DNA of 64,000 nt from Cytophagaceae bacterium (GCA_027490155.1 JAIXYP010000002.1:1-64000), one strand, 5' to 3'. Shown: positions 49,719 to 61,148, counted from the first letter of the stretch. The notes: generated by a model from the letters alone, not told the origin. Translations and numbers: made by a program.

Positions 49719-50834
49719 TTAGTCAATGATTAGCATCGCATCTCCGTAGGTGAAGAAACGGTACTCCTCTTTCATCGCCACTTGGTAGGTCTCCTTGATT
49801 AGCTCATGACCAGCAAAAGCGGATGCCATCATATAGAGGACACTCTCTGGCATGTGCAGGTTAGTGATCAGGGCATTGGCGATTTTGAACTCGTAGTTCG
49901 GGAAAATAAACTTATCAGTCCATCCCTCTACTGGTTTAAGGCGGCTATTGGCACTTACGCTGCTCTCCATAGCCCTCATAACGGTGCTACCAATTGCTGC
50001 GACACGTTTTTTCTCATCCAGAGCCTTGTTGACAATATCACATGTAGGCTGGGTGATCTTGAAGTTCTCGCTATCCGTTTTATGTTTGGTCAGGTCCTCG
50101 ACATCAACAGACCTAAAGGTACCAAGACCAACATGGAGTGTCAGGGTCGGGATCTGAACACCTTTGAGGGCCAGACGTTTAACAAGTTGTTTCGTGAAGT
50201 GAAGGGCACTAGTTGGTGCGGCAACAGCGCCGATGTTCTTGGCAAATACCGTCTGATACCAATCACGATCTTCGGGCATTACCTCACGACCTAGGACATC
50301 CTTAGGAATAGGCGTTTCACCAAGGGTATCAATGGTTTTGTAGAAGTCCTCGCTGTTACCGTCGTACAAGAACCTGATTGTCCTGCCACGGCTTGTTGTG
50401 TTGTCGATGACCTCTGCCACTAGGCTACCATCCCCAAAATAGAGTTTGTTACCCACCCTGATTTTACGGGCAGGGTCCACCAAGACGTCCCAAAGGTGGT
50501 ACTCTTTGTTTAGTTCGCGGAGCAAAAAGACCTCGATCTTGGCACCTGTTTTTTCCTTGTTGCCATAGAGGCGTGCAGGGAAAACCATGGTGTCGTTAGC
50601 AACCATCACATCACCTTCGTCAAAGTAGTCCAGTATGTCTTTGAAGATCCTATGCTCGATCTGCCCAGTCTTACGATGAAGCACTAACAAGCGCGACTCA
50701 TCACGGTTGTCTTTGGGTACGGTGGCAATTAGTTCAGAAGGTAGGTCAAATTTGAACTCGGATAGTTTCACGCGTGCAGCTGAGGGTTGGTGGTCAATCG
50801 TTGGCTCTGGATTCAGAGACATAATATGTGCCAT
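49719..50834 (-). CDS. queA: S-adenosylmethionine:tRNA ribosyltransferase-isomerase
   Basis: 371 residues from the ATG at 50834 (another in-frame ATG at 50822). QueA motifs: DFLPSEL-like start ([12 protein letters not shown]), [28 protein letters not shown] and [12 protein letters not shown]. It transfers the ribosyl group of SAM to preQ1 in tRNA, making epoxyqueuosine. A -33/-7 promoter lies about 100 bases upstream. Confidence 0.97.
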   Translation of the reverse strand: MAHIMSLNPEPTIDHQPSAARVKLSEFKFDLPSELIATVPKDNRDESRLLVLHRKTGQIEHRIFKDILDYFDEGDVMVANDTMVFPARLYGNKEKTGAKIEVFLLRELNKEYHLWDVLVDPARKIRVGNKLYFGDGSLVAEVIDNTTSRGRTIRFLYDGNSEDFYKTIDTLGETPIPKDVLGREVMPEDRDWYQTVFAKNIGAVAAPTSALHFTKQLVKRLALKGVQIPTLTLHVGLGTFRSVDVEDLTKHKTDSENFKITQPTCDIVNKALDEKKRVAAIGSTVMRAMESSVSANSRLKPVEGWTDKFIFPNYEFKIANALITNLHMPESVLYMMASAFAGHELIKETYQVAMKEEYRFFTYGDAMLIID

Positions 50835-50944
50835 GCTACTGAACAATATTTGTCAGGGCGACATAAACACAAAAGCTTTTGGCAACATGTCCCAATAAAC
50901 CCTATTGAACAGGATAGATTTTGGCCACAATACTAAAAGGGCTG

Positions 50945-50976
50945 CAAAGGTACAAATTCCTCAGGCTCAACGCAAA
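50945..50976 (-). promoter_or_regulatory. Promoter for queA
   Basis: Minus-strand TTTG (50973-50976), 20 bases, TACCTTTG (50945-50952). The leader would be about 100 bases. Confidence 0.65.
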
Positions 50977-51243
50977 ACATTTTTTTGATGTCGGCAAGGC
51001 CACCTAACAGGATTTAGGGGTGCAATTCGTCAGGCAAGATGGATGGCTGGGTCGATAGGCCTTTACCTAGAATTGGGACATGATTTTACAAACCAATTAT
51101 CCACTATTATAGCCTCCCTAACATTATCAAATCTGTAAATTGTAGGTCAGAGGCTTTCGCATTCAATATTTGGTCTAACTTTGCCCCGCAAATAACGGCC
51201 CTGCCGACTAGGCAGTCACAACCACTACCCCGCCCTATTTGCT
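50977..51243. other. Divergent region between queA and guaB
   Basis: No ORF supported. Contains the guaB -7 box TAACTTTG (51176-51183), about 60 bases before the ATG. A clear -33 element is lacking. Confidence 0.45.
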
Positions 51244-52716
51244 ATGCTGGACGACGCGCAAAAATTCTTGGCCCAGGCCCTCACCTACGATGATGTGCTA
51301 CTGGTGCCGGCCTACAGCCAGACCCTCCCGAAGGATACCAAAACCCAAACAATGCTGACCCGTACCATTGGGCTTAACATCCCCTTGGTTTCTGCTGCTA
51401 TGGATACGGTTACGGAAAGTGATCTGGCGATTGCGATGGCCCAAGAGGGTGGCATCGGTATCATCCACAAAAACATGAGCATCACGGCTCAGGCCGAAGA
51501 GGTCAGGCGGGTCAAACGCTCTGAGTCCGGCATGATCACCGACCCAGTCACACTCCGTGCTGACGCCACCCTCGGCAAGGCCAATGAGCTGATGCGTAGC
51601 CACAAAATTGGTGGTATCCCTGTCGTGGACGAAAATGATGTCTTGGTAGGCATCATTACCAATCGGGATTTACGGTTCGAAAAAGATCCGCAGAAACCAG
51701 TCAGCATGGTCATGACTCGCGAGAACCTAATCAAGGCCCATGAGGGTCTAGGGCTGGACCAAGCGGAGGAAATTCTGCAAGAATACAAAATCGAAAAGCT
51801 ACCGATCGTTAGCAAGGAGGGCAAATTGGTAGGCTTAATTACCTATAAGGACATCGAGAAACGTAAGTTCCGCCCATGGGCCTGCAAAGACCACCTCGGG
51901 CGTCTACGGGTCGGTGCTGCAGTCGGCGTTACCGCCGATACCATCGAACGGATAGAAGCCTTGGTTCGGGCAGGAGTGGATGTTATAAGCATCGATACCG
52001 CCCATGGGCACAGCAAAGGAGTGATTGATACGCTTAAAGCTGTCAAAGCCCACTTCCCTGACCTACAGGTGATCTGTGGTAACATTGCTACTGCTGCAGC
52101 TGCCGAAGCCCTGATCGAAGCCGGCGCTGATGGCATCAAAGTGGGTGTCGGGCCTGGCTCTATCTGTACCACGAGGATCATCGCTGGGGTTGGTGTGCCA
52201 CAGCTGTATGCCGTATATGAGGCTGCTAAGGTTGGCCAAAAACATGGTGTGCCGGTGATTGCAGATGGTGGCATACGGTTTAGTGGAGATGTAGCCAAGG
52301 CAATTGCGGCTGGTGCTAGCACAGTTATGATCGGGTCGTTATTGGCGGGCACCGAAGAGGCCCCTGGCGAAATGATCATCAGCGAAGGTCGCAAGTTCAA
52401 GACCTATCGTGGTATGGGCTCCTTAGAAGCAATGGAGGATGGCAGCAAGGATCGCTACTTCCAGGACAGTACAACGGATGCCAACAAACTAGTACCTGAA
52501 GGAATCGTTGGCCGTGTCAACTTCAAAGGCAAAGTCAGCGAGGTGCTCTACCAACTCGTTGGTGGACTCAAAGCCGGTATGGGATATTGTGGCGCTGCTG
52601 ATATCAATGCCCTGCAACAGGCACAGTTTGTCAAAATCACCTCAGCAGGCGTGCGCGAAAGCCATCCGCATGACGTCCAGATCGTCCGAGAGGCCCCTAA
52701 CTATACCACCAAGTAA
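51244..52716 (+). CDS. guaB: Inosine-5'-monophosphate dehydrogenase
   Basis: 490 residues. TIM barrel with [10 protein letters not shown], an inserted CBS pair (about 95-205, [18 protein letters not shown]), [10 protein letters not shown] with catalytic Cys308, the flap RYFQ and C-terminal HP. Oxidises IMP to XMP, the committed step of GMP synthesis. Monocistronic as seen. Confidence 0.98.
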   Translation: MLDDAQKFLAQALTYDDVLLVPAYSQTLPKDTKTQTMLTRTIGLNIPLVSAAMDTVTESDLAIAMAQEGGIGIIHKNMSITAQAEEVRRVKRSESGMITDPVTLRADATLGKANELMRSHKIGGIPVVDENDVLVGIITNRDLRFEKDPQKPVSMVMTRENLIKAHEGLGLDQAEEILQEYKIEKLPIVSKEGKLVGLITYKDIEKRKFRPWACKDHLGRLRVGAAVGVTADTIERIEALVRAGVDVISIDTAHGHSKGVIDTLKAVKAHFPDLQVICGNIATAAAAEALIEAGADGIKVGVGPGSICTTRIIAGVGVPQLYAVYEAAKVGQKHGVPVIADGGIRFSGDVAKAIAAGASTVMIGSLLAGTEEAPGEMIISEGRKFKTYRGMGSLEAMEDGSKDRYFQDSTTDANKLVPEGIVGRVNFKGKVSEVLYQLVGGLKAGMGYCGAADINALQQAQFVKITSAGVRESHPHDVQIVREAPNYTTK

Positions 52717-52884
52717 CATTTTATCCGATCTGCTGCAGGAGGTCACCAGCCTTAACTAAAAAGGCATGGAGATATCCTGTACCTGATACAACCTATATTT
52801 GTGACCTTCGTCTAGGAATTGCACTACAACAACCAAAGACTAACTCTTAACTCCACCCTAACACCAACCTATTACCAACAAAAG

Positions 52885-54684
52885 ATGATCCCTCAGATAG
52901 ACCCTTTACTTAAAGTTGCCATTGCCAATGCCTTTGACGCCTGCTTCCAACATACTGTGGCAGCCTCAGACATCACTTTGGCAAGCACCCGTAAGGACTT
53001 TGAGGGACACCGAACCTTGGTAACCTTTGCCTACACCAAAGTATTGGGCAAGGGTCCTGAGCAAATTGGGCAGGCATTAGGCGCATACCTCTTGGCCAAT
53101 GAGCCATTGGTATCAGGCTTTAATGTCGTCAAGGGATTCTTGAACTTGGTGGTTAGTGATACATTCTGGGCAACCGCCTTTGAGGCCGAGGTCAGCACCC
53201 CTACCCTGAGCCAACTAGAGCCTAAGACCGACAAGGTAATGGTTGAGTATAGCTCGCCCAATACCAATAAACCAATGCACTTGGGGCATCTCAGGACCAA
53301 CTTCTTGGGTTATGCCGTCTCTAACATACTAAAGGCTGCAGGGCATGAAGTCGTTATGGCCAACTTGGTCAATGATCGAGGTATCCATATCTGCAAGTCC
53401 ATGATTGCCTACCAAATGCTGGCAAATGGTGCCACCCCCGAAAGCACTGGCATCAAGGGGGATCATTTGGTTGGGGACTATTATGTGGCATTTAACAACC
53501 TCCTAAAGGCTGACATAAAAGCACTTGAGGACCAAGGTATGAGTGAGGATGAGGCCAAAAAACAAGCCCCCATCCAGCTCAAAGCACAAGAAATGCTTCA
53601 GGCTTGGGAGGCTGGTGACCGTGAAGTTATTGACCTCTGGACCAGGATGAACGGCTGGGTTTATACCGGCTTTGAGGCCACCTACAAGTCTATCGGTGTC
53701 AGCTTTGATAAGTATTACTACGAAAGCCAAACCTACCTTTTGGGCAAGGACATCGTCGAAGAGGGTTTGGCCAATGGCGTGTTTTACGCAAAAGAAGATG
53801 GATCCGTCTGGATTGACCTAACTGCCGAAGGGCTAGACCACAAACTTGTCCGCCGTAAGGATGGGACCTCGGTCTATATCACCCAAGACATGGGGACATC
53901 GGACCTTAAATATGCGGACTTTGGTGCTACCAGAAGTATTTATGTCGTAGGTAACGAACAGGACTACCACTTTGCCGTCTTGTTCCAGATCATGAAAAAG
54001 CTCGGTAGGCCCTACGCCAATGGACTATACCACCTCAGCTACGGTATGGTGGAGCTGCCCGCTGGCAAAATGAAAAGCCGTGAAGGTACGGTGGTCGATG
54101 CTGATGACTTGGTGGCCTTGATGATCGAGACAGCGCGCGAACGCACCATGGAACTAGGCAAGGTGCTAGACTTTGACACTGAAGAGGCAAATGCCCTGTT
54201 CGAAATGCTAGGGGTTGGTGCCATCAAATACTATTTGTTGAAGGTAGAGCCCCAGAAGACCATGATCTTCAACCCTGCCGAAAGCATTGATATGCAAGGC
54301 AACACTGCTACCTTTATCCAATACACCCATGCGAGGATCAGGAGCATTGTGCGCAAGGGGACCGAAATGGGCCTTCGGCTAGGTATTGAGGCCAATGTGC
54401 CAGTACCAACAGAGCTAAACAAAACAGAACGAGAACTCATCATTCTGCTTTCTGAATTGCCAATCAAAGTCCAAGAAGCAGCCGACAACTATAGCCCTGC
54501 TGTCATCGCCAACTATACATACGAGTTGGCACGGGCATACAACCAATTCTTTGCTGAGTCCCCCGTTTTCAAAGCCGAAACCCCAGAGCTGATCCAGTTC
54601 CGTGTGGCACTGAGCGAGATAACAGGCCGTGCAATTAAAGAGGCCTTTGGATTATTGGGCATCCAGGTGCCAGAGAGAATGTAA
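52885..54684 (+). CDS. argS: Arginyl-tRNA synthetase
   Basis: 599 residues from the ATG at 52885; a TTG at 52819 is rejected since the family N-terminus begins here. N-terminal Add-1 domain, class I HIGH motif as HLGH in SPNTNKPMHLGH, KMSKS-like KMKSREG, and the DALR anticodon-binding domain (YTHARIRSI to the end). Charges tRNA-Arg. A hairpin-type terminator follows. Confidence 0.97.
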   Translation: MIPQIDPLLKVAIANAFDACFQHTVAASDITLASTRKDFEGHRTLVTFAYTKVLGKGPEQIGQALGAYLLANEPLVSGFNVVKGFLNLVVSDTFWATAFEAEVSTPTLSQLEPKTDKVMVEYSSPNTNKPMHLGHLRTNFLGYAVSNILKAAGHEVVMANLVNDRGIHICKSMIAYQMLANGATPESTGIKGDHLVGDYYVAFNNLLKADIKALEDQGMSEDEAKKQAPIQLKAQEMLQAWEAGDREVIDLWTRMNGWVYTGFEATYKSIGVSFDKYYYESQTYLLGKDIVEEGLANGVFYAKEDGSVWIDLTAEGLDHKLVRRKDGTSVYITQDMGTSDLKYADFGATRSIYVVGNEQDYHFAVLFQIMKKLGRPYANGLYHLSYGMVELPAGKMKSREGTVVDADDLVALMIETARERTMELGKVLDFDTEEANALFEMLGVGAIKYYLLKVEPQKTMIFNPAESIDMQGNTATFIQYTHARIRSIVRKGTEMGLRLGIEANVPVPTELNKTERELIILLSELPIKVQEAADNYSPAVIANYTYELARAYNQFFAESPVFKAETPELIQFRVALSEITGRAIKEAFGLLGIQVPERM

Positions 54685-54715
54685 TCGCATTTACCAGAGA
54701 CAATCGAAAACAAAA

Positions 54716-54740
54716 AAGAAGGGCCATTGGTCCCTCTTCT
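54716..54740. terminator. Possible terminator after argS
   Basis: Imperfect stem AGAAGGG / CCCTCTTCT with a bulge; T-rich after (GCATTTTAG). It lies between argS and the convergent T9SS remnant. Confidence 0.45.
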
Positions 54741-54788
54741 GCATTTTAGATTATTGGTGGTTAGATTGGACCAATCGCTAGACGCGCA

Positions 54789-55301
54789 TTAACGCACCAC
54801 CAACCGCCCCTTCTGCCCCAGCACTTGGTATAGGTATGGGCCAGCAGATAGGTCAATCGGTAGGACCTCAGAATTGTTGACTTGTTTGGTGCTGACCACC
54901 CTGCCTAATACATCTGTAATGGTGAAGGTGTGAAGACCTTCTGGTAGGCCGTTCAGTACAATTTGGTTGGTGGCTGGGTTGGGATAGAGGTTGATGGTAG
55001 ATTTAGGCAAACTCGATGGTGTCGATACCAAGACCAACGGGTTTTGCCAAACGTTGCCGAGGGTGTCGGTGGTGGAGAGAATTTAGGTAGTGTGGCTTGA
55101 AGGCACCGAACCAACCAATCCTAAACGAATGCTACCAAAACCTTCCTCTAGACCTCCTAGATAAATATCAGGCTGAATAAAAACAGAGGTATCAGCTGAT
55201 CCAGTAGTTGCCCCATGGCTCCAATTGAAAAATCGAACTCCCCATTTACTATTTGGATGAGAAACACCTGCAAAACTAATCAGACTAACCATCCCAGTCA
55301 A
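54789..55301 (-). pseudogene. Broken T9SS cargo gene with type A sorting domain
   Basis: On the minus strand one frame reads a short region (VSHPNSKWGVRFFNW, SVFIQPDIYLGGLEEGFG) up to a TAA at 55083-55085, and the same frame continues directly as TDTLGNVWQNPLVL, then a type A sorting domain (INLYPNPATNQIVL, FTITDVLGRVV, GPYLYQVL, RLVVR). The segment before the stop and the sorting domain thus look like one protein interrupted by a nonsense codon. The N-terminus also looks damaged: the only nearby ATG (MKDRF) runs into a TGA in another frame. Parent function unknown. Confidence 0.7.
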
Positions 55302-55377
55302 AATCTATCTTTCATAACAAAAGCATTCAGCTACTAGACAAGAATTCCTACCCATAGGGTTGCCTAAGGTACAAAAA

Positions 55378-55401
55378 AACTCTAGCGGTGAGGCTAGAGT
55401 T
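55378..55401 (-). terminator. Intrinsic terminator after accC
   Basis: Perfect 9-bp stem AACTCTAGC / GCTAGAGTT with an A run on the plus strand (T run on the minus strand). Confidence 0.85.
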
Positions 55402-55428
55402 CTCTTTAGGTCAATATGGAATACTGGA

Positions 55429-56775
55429 CTACAAATCCGAAAAATCAAAGCTGGTCTCCAAGAACTTGGTCGTGAACTCCCCACTCTTGAAGTTGTCATT
55501 GTCCATGAGTTTGAGGTGGAAGGGTATCGTAGTTTTGACACCTTCGATCACGAACTCACTCAGGGCACGCTTCATCCTGACAATGGCCTCCTCACGGGAC
55601 TGGGCGCTGACGATGAGCTTAGCGATCATGCTGTCATAGTTCGGCGGGATGGTATAGCCAGCATAGACGTGAGTATCAATGCGGACACCATGGCCACCAG
55701 GAGCATGGAAGTTGGTGATCTTGCCTGGGCTTGGCCTAAAGTTGTTGGCTGGGTCCTCGGCATTGATACGGCACTCGATCGCAAACATGCGTGGGGTATA
55801 GTTTTTGCCAGAGATCGGCACACCTGCCGCCACCTTTATCTGCTCTTTGATCAGGTCAAAATCCGTAACTTCTTCCGTGACCGGGTGCTCCACCTGGATA
55901 CGGGTATTCATCTCCATGAAGTAGAAGTTGCGGTCTTTGTCCACCAAGAACTCGATGGTACCTGCACCTTCATAGTCGATGCTGCTAGCACCTTTGATGG
56001 CAGCTTCTCCCATTTTCTGACGCAGTTTGTCGGTCATGAAAGGAGATGGGCTTTCTTCGACCAACTTCTGGTGCCGGCGCTGGATGCTGCAGTCGCGCTC
56101 GGAAAGGTGGCAGACTTTACCATATTTATCTCCGACGATCTGGATCTCGATGTGGCGAGGCTCTTCGATGAATTTCTCTAGGTAGAGGCCATCATTACCG
56201 AAAGCGTTAGCAGCCTCCATTTTGGCATCGTTCCAAGCCTTCTCGAACTCCTCATCATTTTTGACGATACGCATACCCTTACCTCCACCTCCGGCAGTAG
56301 CCTTGAGGATGACAGGGTATTTAATTTTGTTGGCTAGGCGGATCCCCTCTTTTATGTCAGCTAGCAGGCCTTCAGAGCCTGGAATGGTAGGGACACCAGC
56401 TTTTTTCATCGTGGCCTTAGCGCTGGCCTTGTCACCCATCTGGGCGATCATGGATGGTGTTGGCCCGATGAACTTGATGTTATAGTCTTGACAAACCTTG
56501 CTAAATTCCTCATTTTCGGACAGAAAGCCGTACCCCGGGTGGATCGCATCTGCGTTGGTGATCTCGGCAGCAGCGATGATATTCGGAATATTGAGGTAGG
56601 ACAACTTGCCGGGAGGGGGGCCAATACAGACCGCCTCGTCTGCAAACCGAACGTGGAGGGAGTCCTTGTCCGCAGTGGAATAGACAGCAACGGTCTGGAT
56701 GCCCATCTCGCGACAGGTCCTGATCACACGGAGGGCAATCTCGCCACGGTTGGCAATAAGTACCTTCTTAAACAT
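55429..56775 (-). CDS. accC: Biotin carboxylase subunit of acetyl-CoA carboxylase
   Basis: 448 residues. [17 protein letters not shown] at the start, ATP-grasp loop [14 protein letters not shown], and [14 protein letters not shown] carrying the catalytic residues. Carboxylates biotin on AccB, the first step of fatty acid synthesis. It follows accB on the minus strand with a gap of about 190 bases. Confidence 0.97.
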   Translation of the reverse strand: MFKKVLIANRGEIALRVIRTCREMGIQTVAVYSTADKDSLHVRFADEAVCIGPPPGKLSYLNIPNIIAAAEITNADAIHPGYGFLSENEEFSKVCQDYNIKFIGPTPSMIAQMGDKASAKATMKKAGVPTIPGSEGLLADIKEGIRLANKIKYPVILKATAGGGGKGMRIVKNDEEFEKAWNDAKMEAANAFGNDGLYLEKFIEEPRHIEIQIVGDKYGKVCHLSERDCSIQRRHQKLVEESPSPFMTDKLRQKMGEAAIKGASSIDYEGAGTIEFLVDKDRNFYFMEMNTRIQVEHPVTEEVTDFDLIKEQIKVAAGVPISGKNYTPRMFAIECRINAEDPANNFRPSPGKITNFHAPGGHGVRIDTHVYAGYTIPPNYDSMIAKLIVSAQSREEAIVRMKRALSEFVIEGVKTTIPFHLKLMDNDNFKSGEFTTKFLETSFDFSDL

Positions 56776-56968
56776 AAGCTAGAGGGTTTGGTGTATGTCA
56801 GTACGTACTCCGTAATCCGGATTGGTACTGACCATGCCTTGATGAATAGTGTAATAGCCTAGGCAAACAGCCGCAAATCCAATCAAGCGACGCCCCATGA
56901 CAACTTAGTTACAGGTGCAAGTTGAAAATTGGCAGCTAACTACCTAATTGGCAAATAGATCAGCTGAC

Positions 56969-57454
56969 TTAGGATACAGCGATCTTGAACAATGGCTGAT
57001 CATACTCAACAGGATTGGCATTCTCGACCAAAACCTCCACTACCCGACCATTGTGTTCACACTCGATCTCATTAAAGAGCTTCATGGCCTCAATGATACA
57101 GATGGTCTGGCCTTTTTTGACCTCGTCACCAACACTAACCAAAGCTGGCTTGTCAGGTGACGGCGACCGATACAGTGTACCGATCATTGGTGACTTCTGG
57201 ATAACAACATTGGCAGCATCGGCTACTGGGGCTGGAGCAGCAGGAGCAGCAGGAGCTGATACTGGTGCAGGGGCAGCAACTGGTGCAGCAGGGGCTACAG
57301 CAGCAGGGGCAGTAGGGGCAGGCTGAACTACAGTCTGGACAGTTGAGTGGCGCTTAACGCTGATGCGTAAACTGTTTTCGGCCTGGATATCAACTTCGTC
57401 TAGGCCTGAGGCGGCGATAAAGTTTAGGAGCTCTAGTATTTCGTTAGCTTTCAT
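56969..57454 (-). CDS. accB: Biotin carboxyl carrier protein
   Basis: 161 residues. N-terminal helix segment, a Pro/Ala-rich flexible linker (about 42-80) and the biotinyl domain with EAMKLFNE, biotinylated Lys125. The linker is a low-complexity stretch, not a repeat element. Works with AccC and the carboxyltransferase, whose genes are not in the window. Confidence 0.97.
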   Translation of the reverse strand: MKANEILELLNFIAASGLDEVDIQAENSLRISVKRHSTVQTVVQPAPTAPAAVAPAAPVAAPAPVSAPAAPAAPAPVADAANVVIQKSPMIGTLYRSPSPDKPALVSVGDEVKKGQTICIIEAMKLFNEIECEHNGRVVEVLVENANPVEYDQPLFKIAVS

Positions 57455-57480
57455 CTTGATGGTGTTTTTGGCGCACTAAA

Positions 57481-57488
57481 CAAAGATA
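57481..57488 (-). promoter_or_regulatory. -7 box before accB
   Basis: TATCTTTG on the minus strand, 26 bases upstream of the accB start. A -33 TTG is at a slightly long spacing of 24 bases (57513-57515). Confidence 0.5.
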
Positions 57489-57545
57489 GTCACGCACGTT
57501 GGATGGATGCAGCAATAGGGAGGAAAAACGGGGCCTTATGGGCAC

Positions 57546-58115
57546 TTAGCTGTTTTTGACGCGTTCGCCATAGGTGCCTGTGCGCGTATCAACCCGGATG
57601 AGTTCGTCTTGCTCGATAAACATGGGCACGTTGATCACAGCACCAGTTTCGAGCTCTGCCTTTTTCATGGCATTGGTTGCAGTGTTTCCTTTGACAGCAG
57701 GCTCTGAATAAGTGATGAGCAACTCCACAAACGGAGGTAGCTCAGCATAGAGGGCAAGCTCGTTTTCGGCATGGAAAAAGATGTCAACACCTTGGCCATC
57801 CTTAAGGAACTGAGGGGCATTGATCTTATGGGCCTCTAGGGTGAGCTGCTCAAAGGAGTTGTTGTCCATGAAGTTGTAGCCAACCTCGTCCTTGTAGAGG
57901 AACTGGTGAGGACGCTTTTCGATCCGGGCTGTCTCGACCTTGACACCAGCAGTGAACGTGTTCTCGATTACTTTGCCCGTGTTGAGCGACTTGAGCTTGG
58001 TGCGGACAAACGCACCACCCTTGCCGGGTTTAACGTGCTGAAACTCAACGATGGTGTAGAGGTCGTTGTTAAATTCGATACAGAGACCGGTCGAAAAATC
58101 GGCGGTAGTTGCCAT
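57546..58115 (-). CDS. efp: Translation elongation factor P
   Basis: 189 residues, standard length. KOW-like N-domain with KPGKGGAFVRTKLK; Lys32 is at the tip that is modified or interacts with the P-site tRNA (Lys34 in E. coli). Then two OB domains. Relieves stalling at polyproline; relevant to the Pro-rich linkers in this genome. No lysylation genes (epmA) are in the window. Confidence 0.97.
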   Translation of the reverse strand: MATTADFSTGLCIEFNNDLYTIVEFQHVKPGKGGAFVRTKLKSLNTGKVIENTFTAGVKVETARIEKRPHQFLYKDEVGYNFMDNNSFEQLTLEAHKINAPQFLKDGQGVDIFFHAENELALYAELPPFVELLITYSEPAVKGNTATNAMKKAELETGAVINVPMFIEQDELIRVDTRTGTYGERVKNS

Positions 58116-58148
58116 AAATTGTGTTGTGAGACTGCTTAAATGGTGCTA

Positions 58149-58184
58149 AACCATAAAGACAGGTACTACCCTGCCTTTATGGTT
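58149..58184 (-). terminator. Hairpin between fabH and efp
   Basis: Stem AACCATAAAG (58149-58158) / CTTTATGGTT (58175-58184), extended inside by CAGG / CCTG. The T run is weak, so it may attenuate rather than end the upstream transcript. Confidence 0.5.
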
Positions 58185-58286
58185 GCGCTAATATAGTATA
58201 GTTGGTGGCATAGGTATGGCATGAAATTACTTTAATCTGTCACGCACACCAAAGGCCAAGGTTATATCAGACCAGGTGTTTCGGGA

Positions 58287-59282
58287 CTATTGGGCATCAT
58301 AAGCCCACTTGAGGTAGATGGCACCCCAAGTAAATCCGCCGCCAAAAGCAGTCAGGATCAGGTTGTCACCTTTCTTGAATTGTTTCTCAAACTCCCAGAG
58401 ACAAAGCGGAATGGTGGCATTTGTCGTATTGCCATACTTCTGGATATTGACCGTCACCTTATCTAGCGAAATGCCGACCCTATTAGCGGTGGCCTCGATG
58501 ATGCGGTTGTTAGCCTGGTGAGGTACCAACCAATTAAGATCTTCTTTGCGGAGATTGTTTTTGGCCATGATCTCGGCGGCGATTTCGCCCATGTTGGTGA
58601 CAGCGTGTTTGAATACAACTGCACCCTCTTGATAGACAACATGGTGGCGGGCATCGACGGTTTCATGGCTAGGCGGACGACGACTACCGCCAGCTTTCAT
58701 CTGGAGATATGGCAGGCCAATAGCATCTGTCCTGTGTTTGAAGTCGATGATACCTAGGTCAGCACTTGGCTCTAGCATAACGGCGGCAGCTGCATCACCA
58801 AAGATGATGCAAGTAGCACGATCGGTATAGTCGATAATGGACGACATTTTGTCGGCACCGACAACGATGACCTTTTTGTATCGACCAGACTCGATAAACT
58901 GCGACCCAGTCGTGAGGCCGAATAAAAAGCCTGAGCATGCAGCCTGAAGATCGTAGCTGAATGCATTAACAAGGCCAGTACCTGCTGAAATCAAGTTACC
59001 AGTTGCTGGGAACACGAAATCAGGGGTGGTTGTACAGCAGATTAGCAGATCAACATCTTCTGGTTTGGTATTGGTCTTGGCAAGCAAATCAAGGACGGCC
59101 GGGATAGCCATGTGGCTGGTGCCAGTACCTTCGCCTTTCAGGATACGGCGCTCTTTAATACCTGTCCGGGCGACAATCCAATCGTCGTTGGTCTCGACCA
59201 TGGTCTCCAACTCTTTGTTTGTCAGGACATAGTCTGGTACAAAGCCTGCAACGCCAGTGATGGCTGCAAAGATTTTTTCCAT
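58287..59282 (-). CDS. fabH: 3-oxoacyl-[ACP] synthase III
   Basis: 331 residues. Catalytic Cys116 in LQAACSGFL, His in VPHQANNRI and Asn in [11 protein letters not shown], the FabH triad. Condenses acetyl-CoA with malonyl-ACP to start fatty acid synthesis. Starts three bases after plsX. Confidence 0.96.
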   Translation of the reverse strand: MEKIFAAITGVAGFVPDYVLTNKELETMVETNDDWIVARTGIKERRILKGEGTGTSHMAIPAVLDLLAKTNTKPEDVDLLICCTTTPDFVFPATGNLISAGTGLVNAFSYDLQAACSGFLFGLTTGSQFIESGRYKKVIVVGADKMSSIIDYTDRATCIIFGDAAAAVMLEPSADLGIIDFKHRTDAIGLPYLQMKAGGSRRPPSHETVDARHHVVYQEGAVVFKHAVTNMGEIAAEIMAKNNLRKEDLNWLVPHQANNRIIEATANRVGISLDKVTVNIQKYGNTTNATIPLCLWEFEKQFKKGDNLILTAFGGGFTWGAIYLKWAYDAQ

Positions 59283-59284
59283 GC

Positions 59285-60238
59285 TTAGGCTTCCGCCTCG
59301 CTGTATAGGCGAGTGATATGATGTTGAATGTCGGACTTGGCAACTGCGATGCCCTGCCTGACCATATTAACGACAGATAGCGGCCCAGAAACACCATGGC
59401 CAATGATCACGTTGCCATTGATGCCAATGATCGGGCTACCACCAAAACTTTCAAAATTGAGTTTGCTGATGAATTCGTCAGCATGGCCGTCTCTTTCTGA
59501 GTACATGTCGTAAAACGACTCGGCCATTTTGAGCACGACGTTGCCTACAAAACCATCAGTGACAAAAACATCGGCTCGGTCAAGGAAGATGTCTCTGCCT
59601 TCGACATTGCCGATAAAGTTAATGTGCGGACTAGCTTTGAGGAGCTGGTGTGCTTCTTTAAGCAATGTTGTTCCCTTACCTTCTTCCTCACCCATGTTGA
59701 GGAGGCCGACTTTGGGGTTTTCGATACCAATGACGTACTTGCTATACAGGTAACCTATCTCACCAAACTGGTTTAGGTGCTCGACTTTGCAATCAGCATT
59801 GGCCCCGACATCCACGATGATGCCCATACCACCTTTGAACTTTGGCGCAAAGCCAACAATGGCAGGACGCAATACACCAGGGATCACTTTGACGGAGAAC
59901 ATTGCCCCCACCATCATGGCACCTGTGTTACCTGCACTACAAAAGGCATCTATCTTACCAGCAGCCATAAGGCCATAACCGACAGCTATGCTGCTGTTGG
60001 GTTTACCCTGTAGGGCTTTGGTAGGATGCTCACCCATCTCGATAATATCGGGAGCATGGACAATCTTGAACCGATCATGGGCGACACCCTTGTCGGTCAT
60101 ATAGTCTTTGATGATCTTTTCGTCGCCTATCAAGGCCAACCCCACACCACTCGGTAGTGTGTCAAGCGTTTGTATAGCACCTTCTAGTATGGCATTGGGG
60201 GCGAAATCGCCACCCATTGCATCGACGGCAATAATCAT
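59285..60238 (-). CDS. plsX: Phosphate acyltransferase PlsX
   Basis: 317 residues. [19 protein letters not shown] at the start, [11 protein letters not shown] and [14 protein letters not shown]. Makes acyl-phosphate from acyl-ACP for phosphatidic acid synthesis. In the conserved order yceD-rpmF-plsX-fabH. Confidence 0.97.
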   Translation of the reverse strand: MIIAVDAMGGDFAPNAILEGAIQTLDTLPSGVGLALIGDEKIIKDYMTDKGVAHDRFKIVHAPDIIEMGEHPTKALQGKPNSSIAVGYGLMAAGKIDAFCSAGNTGAMMVGAMFSVKVIPGVLRPAIVGFAPKFKGGMGIIVDVGANADCKVEHLNQFGEIGYLYSKYVIGIENPKVGLLNMGEEEGKGTTLLKEAHQLLKASPHINFIGNVEGRDIFLDRADVFVTDGFVGNVVLKMAESFYDMYSERDGHADEFISKLNFESFGGSPIIGINGNVIIGHGVSGPLSVVNMVRQGIAVAKSDIQHHITRLYSEAEA

Positions 60239-60292
60239 GCAGGGGACTTTTAGATTAGGGTCTAGGACAAATGTAACAGCGACTGACCGAAA

Positions 60293-60487
60293 CTAGGCGA
60301 CAGGAGCGTAGTTTTCGATCACGACACTACCCTTGTACATCAGGTTGCCTTCAACTACGTAGGCTGTATGACGAACGTGCGCCTCGCCTGTGGTGCTGCA
60401 GAGGCTGAGGGTTTTTGTGCTAGCAGTGTAGTGGGTACGGCGTTTGTCACGACGGGTCTTGCTAATCTTTCTCTTAGGATGTGCCAT
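60293..60487 (-). CDS. rpmF: 50S ribosomal protein L32
   Basis: 64 residues, [20 protein letters not shown] start and a short C-terminal region. The zinc ribbon Cys residues of many L32 are largely absent (only one Cys, in LSLCSTTGE), so this is the Cys-minus form. Confidence 0.96.
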   Translation of the reverse strand: MAHPKRKISKTRRDKRRTHYTASTKTLSLCSTTGEAHVRHTAYVVEGNLMYKGSVVIENYAPVA

Positions 60488-60552
60488 TGTTCAACGGGAT
60501 AAAAGCGGTTGGTGATTTTAGCACCGACGGCTGTCTTTTGTGGGGGTATTAC

Positions 60553-61095
60553 TTAGTTAAGATTCTTGAGTTTTAGTAGCTGACTGAACGGATTAGTGTT
60601 CGGGTCGGCAGGCTCGTCATCATGGTCATTGGTTGCAGTTGTATAGATCAGGAGGTTGCCCTCACCATCTTGGTCATGATACTGGTGCCGAACATCAGGA
60701 TGAAGTTTCTTCATCGGGATGGATGTAATGATCATGTTGTAAAACAACTCGGCCAAGGACAACTGTGCAATGCCAGAAGGGATCTCAAACAAATGCTCGG
60801 TATGCTCAACCTCTTGCGAGCCAAACTGGAACACCACCCTTTCGACGACCGTTATCGGCTCGTCAAAAAGTTGGTCAGTACGGTCGCAGGTCAGCTCTAT
60901 CGTGCCAGATATCGCGGCCTTAACTACCAATAACGTTTCACTTTTCTCCAGTTGCACGTCCGCAACTAGAGCACCTTTGCTGATAGGGCTGTAAGGAAAA
61001 CGACCAAATAAATCTGCGTGGATGCTGAATGTCTGCTGGGTTTTGCCAAGCGGCATTCGTTTTACATCTACTGCCCAATGGTCCTCTTGTCTCAC
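60553..61095 (-). CDS. yceD: DUF177 family protein YceD
   Basis: 180 residues from a GTG at 61095. Pattern of the family: KGALVADVQLEKSETLLVV, ISGTIELTCDRTDQLFDEPI, ending in an Asp/Asn-rich tail. YceD is linked to 23S rRNA accumulation and its gene usually precedes rpmF, as here. One Cys of the usual metal-like CxxC site remains (LTCDR). No ATG is available upstream in frame. Confidence 0.9.
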   Translation of the reverse strand: MRQEDHWAVDVKRMPLGKTQQTFSIHADLFGRFPYSPISKGALVADVQLEKSETLLVVKAAISGTIELTCDRTDQLFDEPITVVERVVFQFGSQEVEHTEHLFEIPSGIAQLSLAELFYNMIITSIPMKKLHPDVRHQYHDQDGEGNLLIYTTATNDHDDEPADPNTNPFSQLLKLKNLN

Positions 61096-61117
61096 AACGC
61101 TGTCATCAAAAAGTTGG

Positions 61118-61148
61118 CAAAGATAGCCATTTCATCCGGAGTTTCAAA
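61118..61148 (-). promoter_or_regulatory. Consensus promoter for the yceD-rpmF-plsX-fabH operon
   Basis: Minus-strand TTTG (61145-61148), 19 bases, TATCTTTG (61118-61125): an exact Bacteroidota match. The predicted RNA start is about 15-17 bases before the yceD GTG. Confidence 0.75.

Noticed and set aside
57219-57326. Repeated GCAGGAGCAGC-like DNA in accB
   Set aside because: It encodes the Pro/Ala linker of the biotin carrier protein, a normal low-complexity region and not a mobile or CRISPR repeat.
58149-58184. Inverted repeat between fabH and efp as a possible riboswitch
   Set aside because: A single hairpin without conserved aptamer features; better explained as an attenuator or terminator.
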